DNA of 27,635 nucleotides, taken from positions 1 to 27,635 of the forward strand of contig JBBCJM010000248.1 of assembly GCA_037190175.1 (NCBI GenBank), read 5' to 3'. The notes under the pieces are model-generated. The model saw only the letters and a program-made list of their open reading frames with translations. It did no database searches and was not told where the DNA came from. Source of the stretch: JBBCJM01 sp037190175. Its GTDB lineage: Bacteria > Pseudomonadota > Alphaproteobacteria > Rhodobacterales > Rhodobacteraceae. Numbering within the stretch: position 1 is the first letter of the stretch; every line of letters begins with the position of its first letter. The translations under genes and the position numbers were made by a program. Positions 14,710-23,667 of the stretch are shown here, one piece after another.

Positions 14710-14738
14710 CTTGCGGGCCACCTGACCCCCCCCTATAT
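14710..14738 (+). promoter_or_regulatory. Sigma32 (RpoH)-type heat-shock promoter of dnaK
   Basis: CTTGCGG at 14710-14716 matches the RpoH -35 core (CTTG), and CCCTATAT at 14731-14738 matches the C-rich RpoH -10 (CCCCATNT type); the 14-nt gap is within the family range. Transcription would start near 14745, giving a leader of about 120 nt. I saw no CIRCE element (the HrcA operator). Confidence 0.6.
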
Positions 14739-14867
14739 AGCCCGCGAAGCCCGAAGGGACGCGACCCGCGCCCTGGACGGTTCAGCCACATGCCACAAGG
14801 GATCGGGGCGCAGGAGCCGCGCACGGGCCTGAGCCCCCCATATCGCCGAAAGAAGAGGTAGCAGAAC

Positions 14868-16775
<1,908 letters not shown>

Positions 16776-16791
16776 GACCGCAGGGAACCAA

Positions 16792-16823
16792 AGGGGGGCG
16801 GTCCGGCGACGGGCCGCCCTTCT
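16792..16823 (+). promoter_or_regulatory. dnaK-dnaJ intercistronic hairpin
   Basis: A 13-bp stem (16792-16804 paired with 16811-16823, three G-T wobbles) closes a 6-nt loop GGCGAC. It lies between the dnaK stop and the dnaJ ATG. No T-run follows, so it is more likely an mRNA-processing, stabilising or attenuating structure than a full terminator. Confidence 0.5.
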
Positions 16824-16845
16824 GAGGTTCGGGGGATAGGAACCC

Positions 16846-17991
16846 ATGGCGAAACGCGACTATTACGAGGTTCTGGGGGTCCAGAAGGGCGCAAGCGCCG
16901 ACGAGCTGAAGAAGGCCTACCGCCAGAAGGCCAAGGAGCTTCACCCCGACCGCAACAAGGACAATCCCAAGGCCGAGGCGGCGTTCAAGGAAGTGAACGA
17001 AGCCTATGACGTGCTGAAGGACGACCAGAAGAAGGCGGCCTACGACCGTTTCGGCCACGGCGCCTTCGAGAACGGCATGGGCGGCGGCGGCCCGCGCGGT
17101 GGCTTCCAGCAGGGCGACTTCGCCTCGGCCTTCTCGGACGTGTTCGAGGATCTGTTCGGCGACTTCATGGGCGGGCGCGGCGGTGGCGGCGGCCGGGCGC
17201 GGGCGCAGCGCGGCTCCGACCTGCGCTACAACCTGCGCGTCTCGCTGGAAGAGGCCTACAAGGGGGTGCAGAAGACCATCTCCGTCCCCTCGGCCGTCAC
17301 CTGCGAGGTCTGCCGCGGCACCGGCGCCGAGGGCGGCGCCGAGCCGGTGACCTGCCCCACCTGTTCCGGCATGGGCAAGGTGCGGGCGCAGCAGGGCTTC
17401 TTCACGGTGGAGCGCACCTGCCCCACCTGCGGCGGCAACGGCCAGATCGTCAAGAACCCCTGCCGGGCCTGCGGCGGCGCGGGCCGGGTGGAGAAGGAAC
17501 GCGCGCTCTCGGTCAACATCCCCGCGGGGGTGGAGACCGGCACCCGCATCCGCCTGGCCGGCGAGGGCGAGGCGGGGGTGCGGGGCGGGCCGACCGGGGA
17601 TCTCTACATCTTCATCGAGGTGAAGGACCACCCGATCTTCCTGCGCGAGGGGCAGCACCTGTTCTGCCGCGTGCCGGTCAGCATGGCCGCCGCGGCGCTG
17701 GGGGGCGAGGTCGAGGTGCCCACCATCGACGGCGGCGCCTCGCGCGTGAAGGTGCCGGCGGGCAGCCAGACCGGCCGCCAGATGCGCCTGCGCGGCAAGG
17801 GAATGCCGGCGCTGCGCGGCGGCGGGCAGGGCGACATGGTGATCGAACTGGCGGTGGAAACCCCGGTGAACCTGACCGCCCGGCAGAAGGAATTGCTGGC
17901 CGAGTTCGAGAAACTCTCCGCCGACAACAACCCCGAGGGGAAGAGCTTCTTCTCCAAGGTCAAGGGCTTCTGGGACGGGATGAAGGGGTAA
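16846..17991 (+). CDS. dnaJ: Chaperone protein DnaJ
   Basis: 381 aa co-chaperone that stimulates the DnaK ATPase and delivers clients. The J domain occupies residues 1-70 with the HPD signature at 33-35. A Gly/Phe-rich region follows (FGHGAFENGMGGGG and on). The zinc-binding domain begins at Cys153 and has all four CxxCxGxG repeats: CEVCRGTG, CPTCSGMG, CPTCGGNG and CRACGGAG. The C-terminal client-binding domains end in SFFSKVKGFWDGMKG. Second gene of the dnaK transcript, 70 nt downstream. A weak hairpin with a short T-run follows the stop. Confidence 0.98.
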   Translation: MAKRDYYEVLGVQKGASADELKKAYRQKAKELHPDRNKDNPKAEAAFKEVNEAYDVLKDDQKKAAYDRFGHGAFENGMGGGGPRGGFQQGDFASAFSDVFEDLFGDFMGGRGGGGGRARAQRGSDLRYNLRVSLEEAYKGVQKTISVPSAVTCEVCRGTGAEGGAEPVTCPTCSGMGKVRAQQGFFTVERTCPTCGGNGQIVKNPCRACGGAGRVEKERALSVNIPAGVETGTRIRLAGEGEAGVRGGPTGDLYIFIEVKDHPIFLREGQHLFCRVPVSMAAAALGGEVEVPTIDGGASRVKVPAGSQTGRQMRLRGKGMPALRGGGQGDMVIELAVETPVNLTARQKELLAEFEKLSADNNPEGKSFFSKVKGFWDGMKG

Positions 17992-18013
17992 AGGGGGTCG
18001 GGAGGTCCCTTTT
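17990..18013 (+). terminator. Weak candidate terminator after dnaJ
   Basis: AAAGGG (17990-17995) can pair with CCCTTT (18007-18012) around an 11-nt loop, with a TTTT run at 18010-18013. The stem starts inside the dnaJ stop codon. It is short, so termination may be partial. Confidence 0.35.
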
Positions 18014-18077
18014 CCATGCCCCGCAAAATGCCGCATTTCATGTCCACGAGTTTGGCTTGTGCTGTGGGTGGTATGCG

Positions 18078-19685
18078 ATGCCCCGAAAGATCCTGCGGAT
18101 CTCGATCACGACAGCCGCGACAGCGGCAGCGGTAGGTCTTGCGTTGAAATTCGCGCCGGCCGGGCAAGGGCCGGGCAAGGCGTTCGACGATTGCGCCCTG
18201 AACATGACATCGGAGTGCCTGTTCGCGCTTGGTCTCGAAACCGCGTCCGCCGACGGCTCGTCGTCCCGCCATCTGCTCGAAATCGGCCTGTTGGGGCAGA
18301 CCGGCCGTATCGACGAAGCCCTGGCGTTCGGGCTTCGCATCCAGGCGGCGGAAGGGCTCGCACCGGGAGCAGCGGCGGAGATCGATGCCAGGCTGGCAAG
18401 CCATCGCATCACCGCCGCGATCCGGGATGGCGCGAACCCGCAGGACGCATTCGCCCGTACTCCCGGGGCCGACGCCGGCGCCCTGTGGATCAGCGCGCTC
18501 GATCTGCTGGGTCGGCGTCCCTACGGCCCTGCCGCCGCCCCGCGCCTGCCCGACGAACGGATACGTGCCATCGTGGCGGAGATGGCGGACATGATCGCGG
18601 CGATGGCCGGTACGGGATCCCCCAGCGCCCGCCGTCTGGCCGATGCCGCCGAGCTTCAGGCCGCCCTGGGCAATCGCGAGGCCGCGACCCGCATCCTCGG
18701 GCTTCTGCCGAAGGGCGACCGGGGGGTGGTTCTCAGCGAGGATCTGGTCAGGCTGATCGGCGCCGAAACAGCCCTCGACCTGTGCGGCGGGATCGCCGAT
18801 TGCCGCAAGCGGATGCTGCCGCGTGCGGCCGCCGCGGCTGCCGACGCCGAGAGCGCCCGGGCCTATCTTGACGAGGTCTTCGCAATCCACACCGCGCGGA
18901 GGCCCTGGCCCGACTTCACCGAGATGGCCCGTGTGGTGGAACTGGCCGCCAGGCTGGGGCATCGGGAGCACGCCCTGGTCCTTGCCCAGGACGTGGCGCG
19001 GATCGCCACGACCAGCAGGGGCGTTTTCCCGTCGTTTCCCCATATCGCCGCCGCTCGGTCGCTGTTGGCCGCGGGGGCGGAGTCAGGCGAGGTACGCCAG
19101 GCGCTCGATCTCGCCGAGGGCGAATTTCCCGAAAGCGGCAGCAAGGTGGTCGGGTTCGGGATCGTCAGCGGGCCGATCCAGTGGGACAATTTCGGGCTGG
19201 AGGCCCAGGCCAGGCGCGAGATCGCCAATCTGAGAGCGAGACTTGGCGACCTCGATGCCGCGATCCGCATGATGGAGGGGATCAGGGACCCGGCCTTCGC
19301 CTGGCGCGAAGTGCTGACGCCGGACATTCCGATCGAGTCGCTGGACAGGCTCTTGCAGGCGGCCAGCCCGGCCTTGACGGTCGAGGAGAATGCCTATGTC
19401 AGAGCCTGTCTAGCCCAAGACATGGTCCTTTTCGATGTCTCCGGGCCGCACCTGAACTGGGCGACCACCACCATGGACGAGATCCTTCGGGCGGAACCGT
19501 TCGATGGAGAGCGTGCGGTCGCGATCTACGGTTGCATCGTCAGGGTGGCCGCGAACCGTCAGGATCGCACTGCGGAACGGGCCGCGCTGACACGGATGGG
19601 ACAGGTCGCCCTCGCCTCGGGCGACGTCGCTTCCCTCCATCGCGCAGGGCTCGCCTGGTACCGCTTCGAAACATCCGGACTGTAG
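18078..19685 (+). CDS. Secreted or membrane-anchored TPR-like protein, function unknown
   Basis: 535 aa; I do not recognise the family. The ATG at 18078 gives MPRKILRISITTAATAAAVGLALKF (basic start plus hydrophobic core: signal peptide or N-terminal anchor); a TTG 21 nt earlier is possible but less likely, and the ribosome site (GGGTGG) is weak. The rest is helical with repeated hairpins resembling tetratricopeptide units: LLEIGLLGQTGRIDEALAFG, ADAAELQAALGNREAATRIL, VELAARLGHREHALVLAQ, and LRARLGDLDAAIRMMEGI. Cys pairs occur early (DDCALNMTSEC) and in the middle (LCGGIADC), consistent with periplasmic disulfides. Codon use looks less GC-extreme than in dnaJ, hinting at later acquisition. It lies alone between dnaJ and a REP-rich gap. 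Confidence 0.75.
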   Translation: MPRKILRISITTAATAAAVGLALKFAPAGQGPGKAFDDCALNMTSECLFALGLETASADGSSSRHLLEIGLLGQTGRIDEALAFGLRIQAAEGLAPGAAAEIDARLASHRITAAIRDGANPQDAFARTPGADAGALWISALDLLGRRPYGPAAAPRLPDERIRAIVAEMADMIAAMAGTGSPSARRLADAAELQAALGNREAATRILGLLPKGDRGVVLSEDLVRLIGAETALDLCGGIADCRKRMLPRAAAAAADAESARAYLDEVFAIHTARRPWPDFTEMARVVELAARLGHREHALVLAQDVARIATTSRGVFPSFPHIAAARSLLAAGAESGEVRQALDLAEGEFPESGSKVVGFGIVSGPIQWDNFGLEAQARREIANLRARLGDLDAAIRMMEGIRDPAFAWREVLTPDIPIESLDRLLQAASPALTVEENAYVRACLAQDMVLFDVSGPHLNWATTTMDEILRAEPFDGERAVAIYGCIVRVAANRQDRTAERAALTRMGQVALASGDVASLHRAGLAWYRFETSGL

Positions 19686-19716
19686 CCCGGGCTTCTGGGG
19701 GATGAGGGGATCGGTC

Positions 19717-19743
19717 GCGGTGCGTGAGATCACGTACCCTACG
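19717..19743 (-). repeat. REP-like hairpin 1 with GTAG head
   Basis: Read on the minus strand it begins CGTAGGGTACGTGA and continues into TCACGCACCGC: GGTACGTGA pairs with TCACGCACC with one mismatch. It has the 5' GTAG tetranucleotide known from REP sequences moved by RAYT (TnpA-REP) transposases. It faces hairpin 2 head to head across about 34 nt. Confidence 0.6.
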
Positions 19744-19777
19744 TCGACCGGAGTGCATTGTCGGCGCGCGGTCTCAT

Positions 19778-19807
19778 CCGTAGGGTGCGTGGTCCCCACG
19801 CACCGCG
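19778..19807 (+). repeat. REP-like hairpin 2 with GTAG head
   Basis: CCGTAGGGTGCGTGG leads into a perfect 9-bp stem: GGTGCGTGG (19784-19792), loop TCC, CCACGCACC (19796-19804). Its head and stem match hairpin 1 in the opposite direction, so the two form an inverted pair like a bacterial interspersed mosaic element. It lies just beyond the 3' end of vapC. Confidence 0.65.
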
Positions 19808-19821
19808 CCGGCCCCCCTCCC

Positions 19822-20226
19822 TCACGCCAGCCAGTTCTCCACCCGCAGACCCGGAACGCGGCGGAACTCGCGCGCGTTCGCCGTCACCAGCACCGCCCCT
19901 GCCGCCTGCGCGTGGGCCGCGATCAGCAGGTCGTTGGGGCCGATCGGGTGGCCCGCGGCCTCCAGCCCGCAGCGAATGGCGCCATATTCGGCATCGGCCG
20001 GCAGGTCGAGCGCCAGAATCTGCACGCCCTCCAGAATGGCGTCGATCTGCGCCGTCAGCCGGGACGAACCCTTCTTGATGCAGCCGTAGCGCAGTTCCGC
20101 CGCGGTGATGATGCTGACGCAGACCGCATCGCTGCCGATCCGGGCGATATGCTCGGCCAACGGCCCCTGCGGCGCCTTGGCCAGTGCCGAGACGATGTTG
20201 GTATCCAGCATGTAAAGCTGGGTCAA
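19822..20226 (-). CDS. vapC: VapC-type PIN-domain toxin ribonuclease
   Basis: 134 aa PIN-domain protein. The acidic active-site set is in place: Asp8 in YMLDTNIVS, Glu44 in TAAELRYG, Asp99 in GPNDLLIAAHA, and the closing VTANAREF with Asn117 and Glu120. VapC toxins are Mg-dependent RNases, many of which cut tRNA or rRNA; the target here is unknown. The TTG at 20226 overlaps the vapB stop by 4 nt (TTGA), which favours it over the in-frame ATG at 20211. It is the second gene of the toxin-antitoxin pair and is followed by REP-like hairpin 2. The active-site residues look intact, so the toxin should be functional. Confidence 0.9.
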   Translation of the reverse strand: MTQLYMLDTNIVSALAKAPQGPLAEHIARIGSDAVCVSIITAAELRYGCIKKGSSRLTAQIDAILEGVQILALDLPADAEYGAIRCGLEAAGHPIGPNDLLIAAHAQAAGAVLVTANAREFRRVPGLRVENWLA

Positions 20227-20492
20227 AGGTCGATGTCCCGTGCCGGCGGCAGCCCCTCGTCCACATCGGGAAAGGCATCCTCGGGCGCCAGCGGTTTCAG
20301 GCCGGCCAGGATTTCGATCAGGTTCCGGCTCCGCACCGGCTCGATGATCAGCTTCTCGCCGTCGCGGTGGATCAGCACCCGGTCGCCCGGCAGTTCGAAG
20401 TCGGCCGGGATCCGCACCGCCTGGCTCTTGTTGTTGCGAAACAGCTTGGCCTCGCGCGGCCGCGTCGCGTCAGGGGTTCCCGGATGGGGCAT
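20223..20492 (-). CDS. vapB: VapB-type AbrB/MazE-fold antitoxin
   Basis: 89 aa. The N-terminal DNA-binding part carries the VapB signature AKLFRNNKSQAVRIP, then a swapped-hairpin region VLIHRDGEKLIIEPV; the C-terminal tail (DAFPDVDEGLPPARDIDL) would wrap and block VapC. Start chosen at ATG 20492 because GGGAGG lies 5 nt upstream (20498-20503 on the minus strand); three further in-frame ATGs upstream fall inside the candidate operator. VapB and the VapBC complex normally repress their own promoter. Translationally coupled to vapC. Confidence 0.9.
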   Translation of the reverse strand: MPHPGTPDATRPREAKLFRNNKSQAVRIPADFELPGDRVLIHRDGEKLIIEPVRSRNLIEILAGLKPLAPEDAFPDVDEGLPPARDIDL

Positions 20493-20509
20493 CGCCGCCT
20501 CCCTTGCCT

Positions 20510-20529
20510 GCATATGCCCTTGCATATAC
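20510..20529 (-). promoter_or_regulatory. Candidate VapB/VapBC operator
   Basis: GCATATGC (20510-20517) and GCATATAC (20522-20529) form an inverted repeat with 7 of 8 positions matching around a CCTT spacer. It lies just upstream of the vapB ribosome site and is strikingly AT-rich for this window. Autoregulation through such repeats is established for VapBC systems; binding here is inferred. Confidence 0.5.
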
Positions 20530-20580
20530 ATGCGAGACGCGAAAGTTTCCAGTGCCCGCCCCCAACGCCGTCACAACAGG

Positions 20581-20805
20581 CTACCTGTCCCGCTGGCTGG
20601 CCACCTCGCCGTCCGACAGCGCGCGGGTGAAGGGGATCAGCTGCCAGACCGCCGACAGCCCGACCAGGATGTAGACGATCCGCGAGAGCGCCGAGCCGGC
20701 GCCGAAGATCGCCGCCACCAGATCGAACTGGAACAGGCCGACCAGCAGCCAGTTCAGGCCGCCGATGATGATCAGCAGAAGGGTCGCGATGTTCACGGCA
20801 CGCAT
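20581..20805 (-). CDS. DUF378 family small membrane protein
   Basis: 74 aa. Two membrane segments: NIATLLLIIIGGLNWLLVGL, which carries the DUF378 signature G-G-L-N-W-L-L-V-G, and SRIVYILVGLSAVWQLIPF. Between them is FDLVAAIFGAGSAL. Function is unknown for the family (YuzA-like). I take the ATG at 20805, where the family's usual N-terminus begins; an ATG 30 nt upstream would add ten residues. It is a lone leftward gene between vapBC and REP-like hairpin 3. Confidence 0.85.
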   Translation of the reverse strand: MRAVNIATLLLIIIGGLNWLLVGLFQFDLVAAIFGAGSALSRIVYILVGLSAVWQLIPFTRALSDGEVASQRDR

Positions 20806-20865
20806 GGGTCCTGCCCTCGCATTTGGGGGTTCCACTGGCGGAACACCCGGAGGCGGCGTTTGTTC

Positions 20866-20912
20866 CCGTAGGGTGGGCCGTTCCGCCCGGGGACCGGGCG
20901 GGTTGGCCCACC
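20866..20912 (+). repeat. REP-like hairpin 3 with GTAG head and extended stem
   Basis: CCGTAGGGTGGGCC begins the element. GGTGGGCC (20872-20879) pairs with GGCCCACC (20905-20912), and inside it CCGCCCGG (20883-20890) pairs perfectly with CCGGGCGG (20894-20901) around a GGA loop. It ends 9 nt before the 3' end of the leftward proline iminopeptidase gene, where it could stop transcription or protect the mRNA end. Confidence 0.6.
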
Positions 20913-20921
20913 ATCAAGGCC

Positions 20922-21890
20922 CTATCCCCGCAACGCGTCCATCACCCGGACCAGTTCCTCGCTGATCCCGGGCTCGGACAGCGCGTGCCCCGCCATCGGG
21001 ATGATCGAGAGCCGGGCCAGCGGCCAGCCCTCGGCCAGCCGCTGGGCCGCGCGCGGCGGGCAGATCATGTCGTAGCGGCCCTGCACGATATGCGCGGGGA
21101 TATGCTCGATCCGGCCGCGGTTCTTCAGGATCCAGCCGTCGTGGTCCAGGAAGCCGCCGTTGACGAAGTAATGGTTCTCCAGCCGGGCGAAGGCGCGGGC
21201 GTATTCGGTGGGGCCTTCCGAGACCGCCCCGTCGTACTGGATCGAGGCCAGCGCGTTCTCCCAGTTGGCCCAGGCGCGGGCGTGGCGGGCCTCCTCGATC
21301 AGGTTGCCGGAGAACAGCCGGCGGTGATAGGCGCCCATCAGGTCGTCGCGCTCGGCCTCGGGGATCGGGGCCAGGAACCGCGCCCAGAGGTCGGGGAAGA
21401 AGGCCCCGGCCCCGCCGCCGTAGAACCAGTCGAGCTCCCCCTTCGTCATCAGGAACACGCCGCGCAGCACCAGGTGGCTGACCCGCCCGGGATGGGTGAT
21501 GGCGTGGATCAGCGCCAGCGTCGCGCCCCAGCTGCCGCCGAACAGCATCATCCGCTCGATCCCCAGCGTCTGGCGGATCGCCTCGATGTCGCGCACCAGA
21601 TGCCAGGTGGTGTTGGCCTCGACGCTGGCATGGGGGCGCGAGCGGCCGCAGCCGCGCTGGTCGAACAGGATGACGCGGTAGTGCCCGGGGTCGAAATAGC
21701 GCCGCATCGAGGGGCTGCACCCGCCCCCCGGGCCGCCGTGCAGCACCATCACCGGCTGGCCGTCGGGCCGCCCGCATTGCTCGACATAGAGCCGGTGCCC
21801 GTCGCCCACGTCCAGAAGCCGCTGGTCGAAGGGGTCGACCGGCGGGTAAAGATACTCGGCTGCGCGCTTTTGACCTGATCTGTAGTCCAT
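20922..21890 (-). CDS. pip: Proline iminopeptidase (alpha/beta hydrolase)
   Basis: 322 aa. Releases N-terminal proline from peptides in the cytoplasm. The S33 family pattern is complete: oxyanion-hole HGGPGGG at 51-57, FDQRGCGRSRPH at 76-87, nucleophile Ser120 in GGSWGA, Asp274 in GRYDMICPP, and His302 in GHALSEPG. Length agrees with bacterial Pip enzymes. The ATG at 21890 has AGGG about 6 nt upstream. It is divergent from ubiG with a 62-nt gap, so their promoters must overlap. REP-like hairpin 3 sits just past its 3' end. Confidence 0.94.
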   Translation of the reverse strand: MDYRSGQKRAAEYLYPPVDPFDQRLLDVGDGHRLYVEQCGRPDGQPVMVLHGGPGGGCSPSMRRYFDPGHYRVILFDQRGCGRSRPHASVEANTTWHLVRDIEAIRQTLGIERMMLFGGSWGATLALIHAITHPGRVSHLVLRGVFLMTKGELDWFYGGGAGAFFPDLWARFLAPIPEAERDDLMGAYHRRLFSGNLIEEARHARAWANWENALASIQYDGAVSEGPTEYARAFARLENHYFVNGGFLDHDGWILKNRGRIEHIPAHIVQGRYDMICPPRAAQRLAEGWPLARLSIIPMAGHALSEPGISEELVRVMDALRG

Positions 21891-21952
21891 CGCTGCCCTA
21901 TATAACGCAGCAGTCCCGCCCTGCCACGGGCCAATCCGACCGGAGCCGCCGA

Positions 21953-22687
21953 ATGACCACCATAGACCCCGCCGAGGTGGCGAAGTTCCAGGCGATGGCC
22001 GAGGAATGGTGGGATCCGGCGGGCAAGTTCCGCCCGCTGCACCTGATGAACCCCTGCCGGCTGGACTATATCGTGACCCAGATCGCCGAGGAGTTCGGCC
22101 GCGACCCCCGCGCGCCCCGCCCCTTCGCCGGGCTGCGAATCCTCGACATCGGCTGCGGCGGCGGGCTGCTGTCCGAGCCGATGGCGCGGCTGGGGGCGGA
22201 TGTGGTGGGGGCGGATGCCGCCGAACGCAACATCCCCGTGGCCCGGCTGCACGCGGCGCAGTCGGGGCTGGAGATCGACTATCGCCACACCACCGCCGAG
22301 GCGCTGGCCGCGGCGGGCGAGACCTTCGACGCGGTGCTGAACATGGAGGTGGTCGAGCATGTGGCCGACCCCTTGGCCTACCTGACCGCCTGCCGGGACC
22401 TGCTGCGCCCCGGCGGGCTGATGGTCTGCTCGACGCTGAACCGCAACGCCCGCAGCTTCGCCATGGCGATCCTCGGGGCCGAATGGGTGATGCGCTGGCT
22501 GCCCAAGGGCACCCACGACTGGAAGAAGTTCATCACGCCCGACGAGCTTTACGCCCTGCTGCGGCAGGCCGGGCTCGACCCGGTGGACCACAAGGGGATG
22601 GTCTTCAACCCCCTGCGCTGGGACTGGCGCCTGTCGGATCGCGACCTGAGCGTGAACTACGTCACCGCCAGCATCAGGCGGGCCTGA
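21953..22687 (+). CDS. ubiG: UbiG, ubiquinone biosynthesis O-methyltransferase
   Basis: 244 aa SAM-dependent enzyme that performs both O-methylations of ubiquinone synthesis. The N-terminal family region FQAMAEEWWDPAGKFRPLH is present, as is SAM motif I LDIGCGGGLLSEPMARLGA near residue 64. VVEHVADPLAYL and the GTHDWKKFITPDEL segment are also typical of UbiG. GGAG lies about 8 nt before the ATG. It converges with the pheA-like gene: the stops are 6 nt apart. Products of the polyprenyl synthase at 2.6 kb feed the same pathway. Confidence 0.95.
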   Translation: MTTIDPAEVAKFQAMAEEWWDPAGKFRPLHLMNPCRLDYIVTQIAEEFGRDPRAPRPFAGLRILDIGCGGGLLSEPMARLGADVVGADAAERNIPVARLHAAQSGLEIDYRHTTAEALAAAGETFDAVLNMEVVEHVADPLAYLTACRDLLRPGGLMVCSTLNRNARSFAMAILGAEWVMRWLPKGTHDWKKFITPDELYALLRQAGLDPVDHKGMVFNPLRWDWRLSDRDLSVNYVTASIRRA

Positions 22688-22693
22688 GCCCGC

Positions 22694-23539
22694 CTATCCC
22701 CGCGCGCGGTCGGCCGGGTAGACGCCGAGGATGGTCAGCGCCGAGGTGAAATAGCGCGCCTCGTCCAGCGCCAGGGCCACGTTGGCGTCGTCGGGGTGGC
22801 CCTCGATGTCGGCGTAGAACTCGGTCGCGGTGAAGCTGCCGCCCACCATGTAGCTTTCCAGCTTGGTCATGTTCACCCCGTTGGTGGCGAAGCCCCCCAT
22901 GGCCTTGTAGAGCGCGGCCGGGATGTTGCGCACCCGGAAGGTAAAGGTGGTGATCATCGTCCCCGGCCCGCGGCGCGAATGGTCGGGCGCGCGCGACATC
23001 ACCAGGAAGCGGGTGGTGTTGTTCTTCTGGTCCTCGATATGGCGGGCCAGCACCTCCAGCCCGTAGATCTCGGCCGCCAGTTCGCTGGCCAGCGCCGCGC
23101 GCGCCGGATCGCCCGCCTCGGCCACCTCGCGGGCGGCGCGGGCATTGTCGCTGCTGACCCGGCCGCGGATGCCATGCGCCTTCAGGAAGCCCGCGCATTG
23201 CGGCAGGATCACCACATGGCCATGCGCCTCCTTCACCCCGGCCAGGGGCGCGCCCCTGACCCCCAGCAGGTTCACATGGACCCGCACGAAGGCCTCGTCC
23301 ACGATATGCAGCCCGGCCTTGGGCAAGAGGGTGTGCACGTCGGCCACCCGGCCGTAGGTCGAATTCTCGACCGCCAGCATCCCCAGGTCGACCTCGCCGC
23401 GGCGGGTCAGGTCCACCACGTCCTCGAAGGTCTGGCAGGGCACCGGCTCGAACCCGGGGCGGGCCTGCGCGCAGGCCTGGTGCGACTAGGCGCCGGGTTC
23501 GCCCTGAAAGGCGATGCGGCCGGTGGTGGGGGCGGTCAT
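22694..23539 (-). pseudogene. pheA: Prephenate dehydratase gene interrupted by an in-frame amber codon
   Basis: Read through, this encodes 281 residues plus the interruption: the dehydratase that turns prephenate into phenylpyruvate for phenylalanine. The ATG at 23539 starts MTAPTTGRIAFQGEPGA, then TAG at 23488-23486, then SHQACAQARPGFEPVPCQTF in the same frame. The amber replaces the Tyr of the conserved G-A-Y-S-H motif; one base change from TAC or TAT explains it. Downstream everything is intact: VENSTYGRVADVH, LPQCAGFL, the catalytic-type KNNTTRFLV, and a C-terminal ACT domain (NGVNMTKLESYMVGGSF) for phenylalanine feedback. A restart at GTG 23443 would lose the first 32 codons and has no ribosome site. 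Recent loss, suppression or a sequence error are all possible. Confidence 0.8.
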
Positions 23540-23667
23540 GGCGGGCTCTCTCACAGGCGGGTGGGCACGGGGGCCCGAATTGGGCAATCGGTCGCGCCTC
23601 TACACCTTGATATGGCGGGGGGGAAGCGGGTAGAAGCGCGCGGGAAGGCAGGTACCAAGGACGCGAC

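Noticed and set aside
14662..14867. CIRCE operator upstream of dnaK
   Set aside because: No TTAGCACTC-type inverted repeat is present; the RpoH-type promoter explains the region better.
21891..21952. Promoter for pip (GTGGCA, 17 nt, TATATA on the minus strand)
   Set aside because: Matches are weak and the -10 lies too close to the ATG to be convincing, though the AT-rich patch at 21899-21906 is notable.
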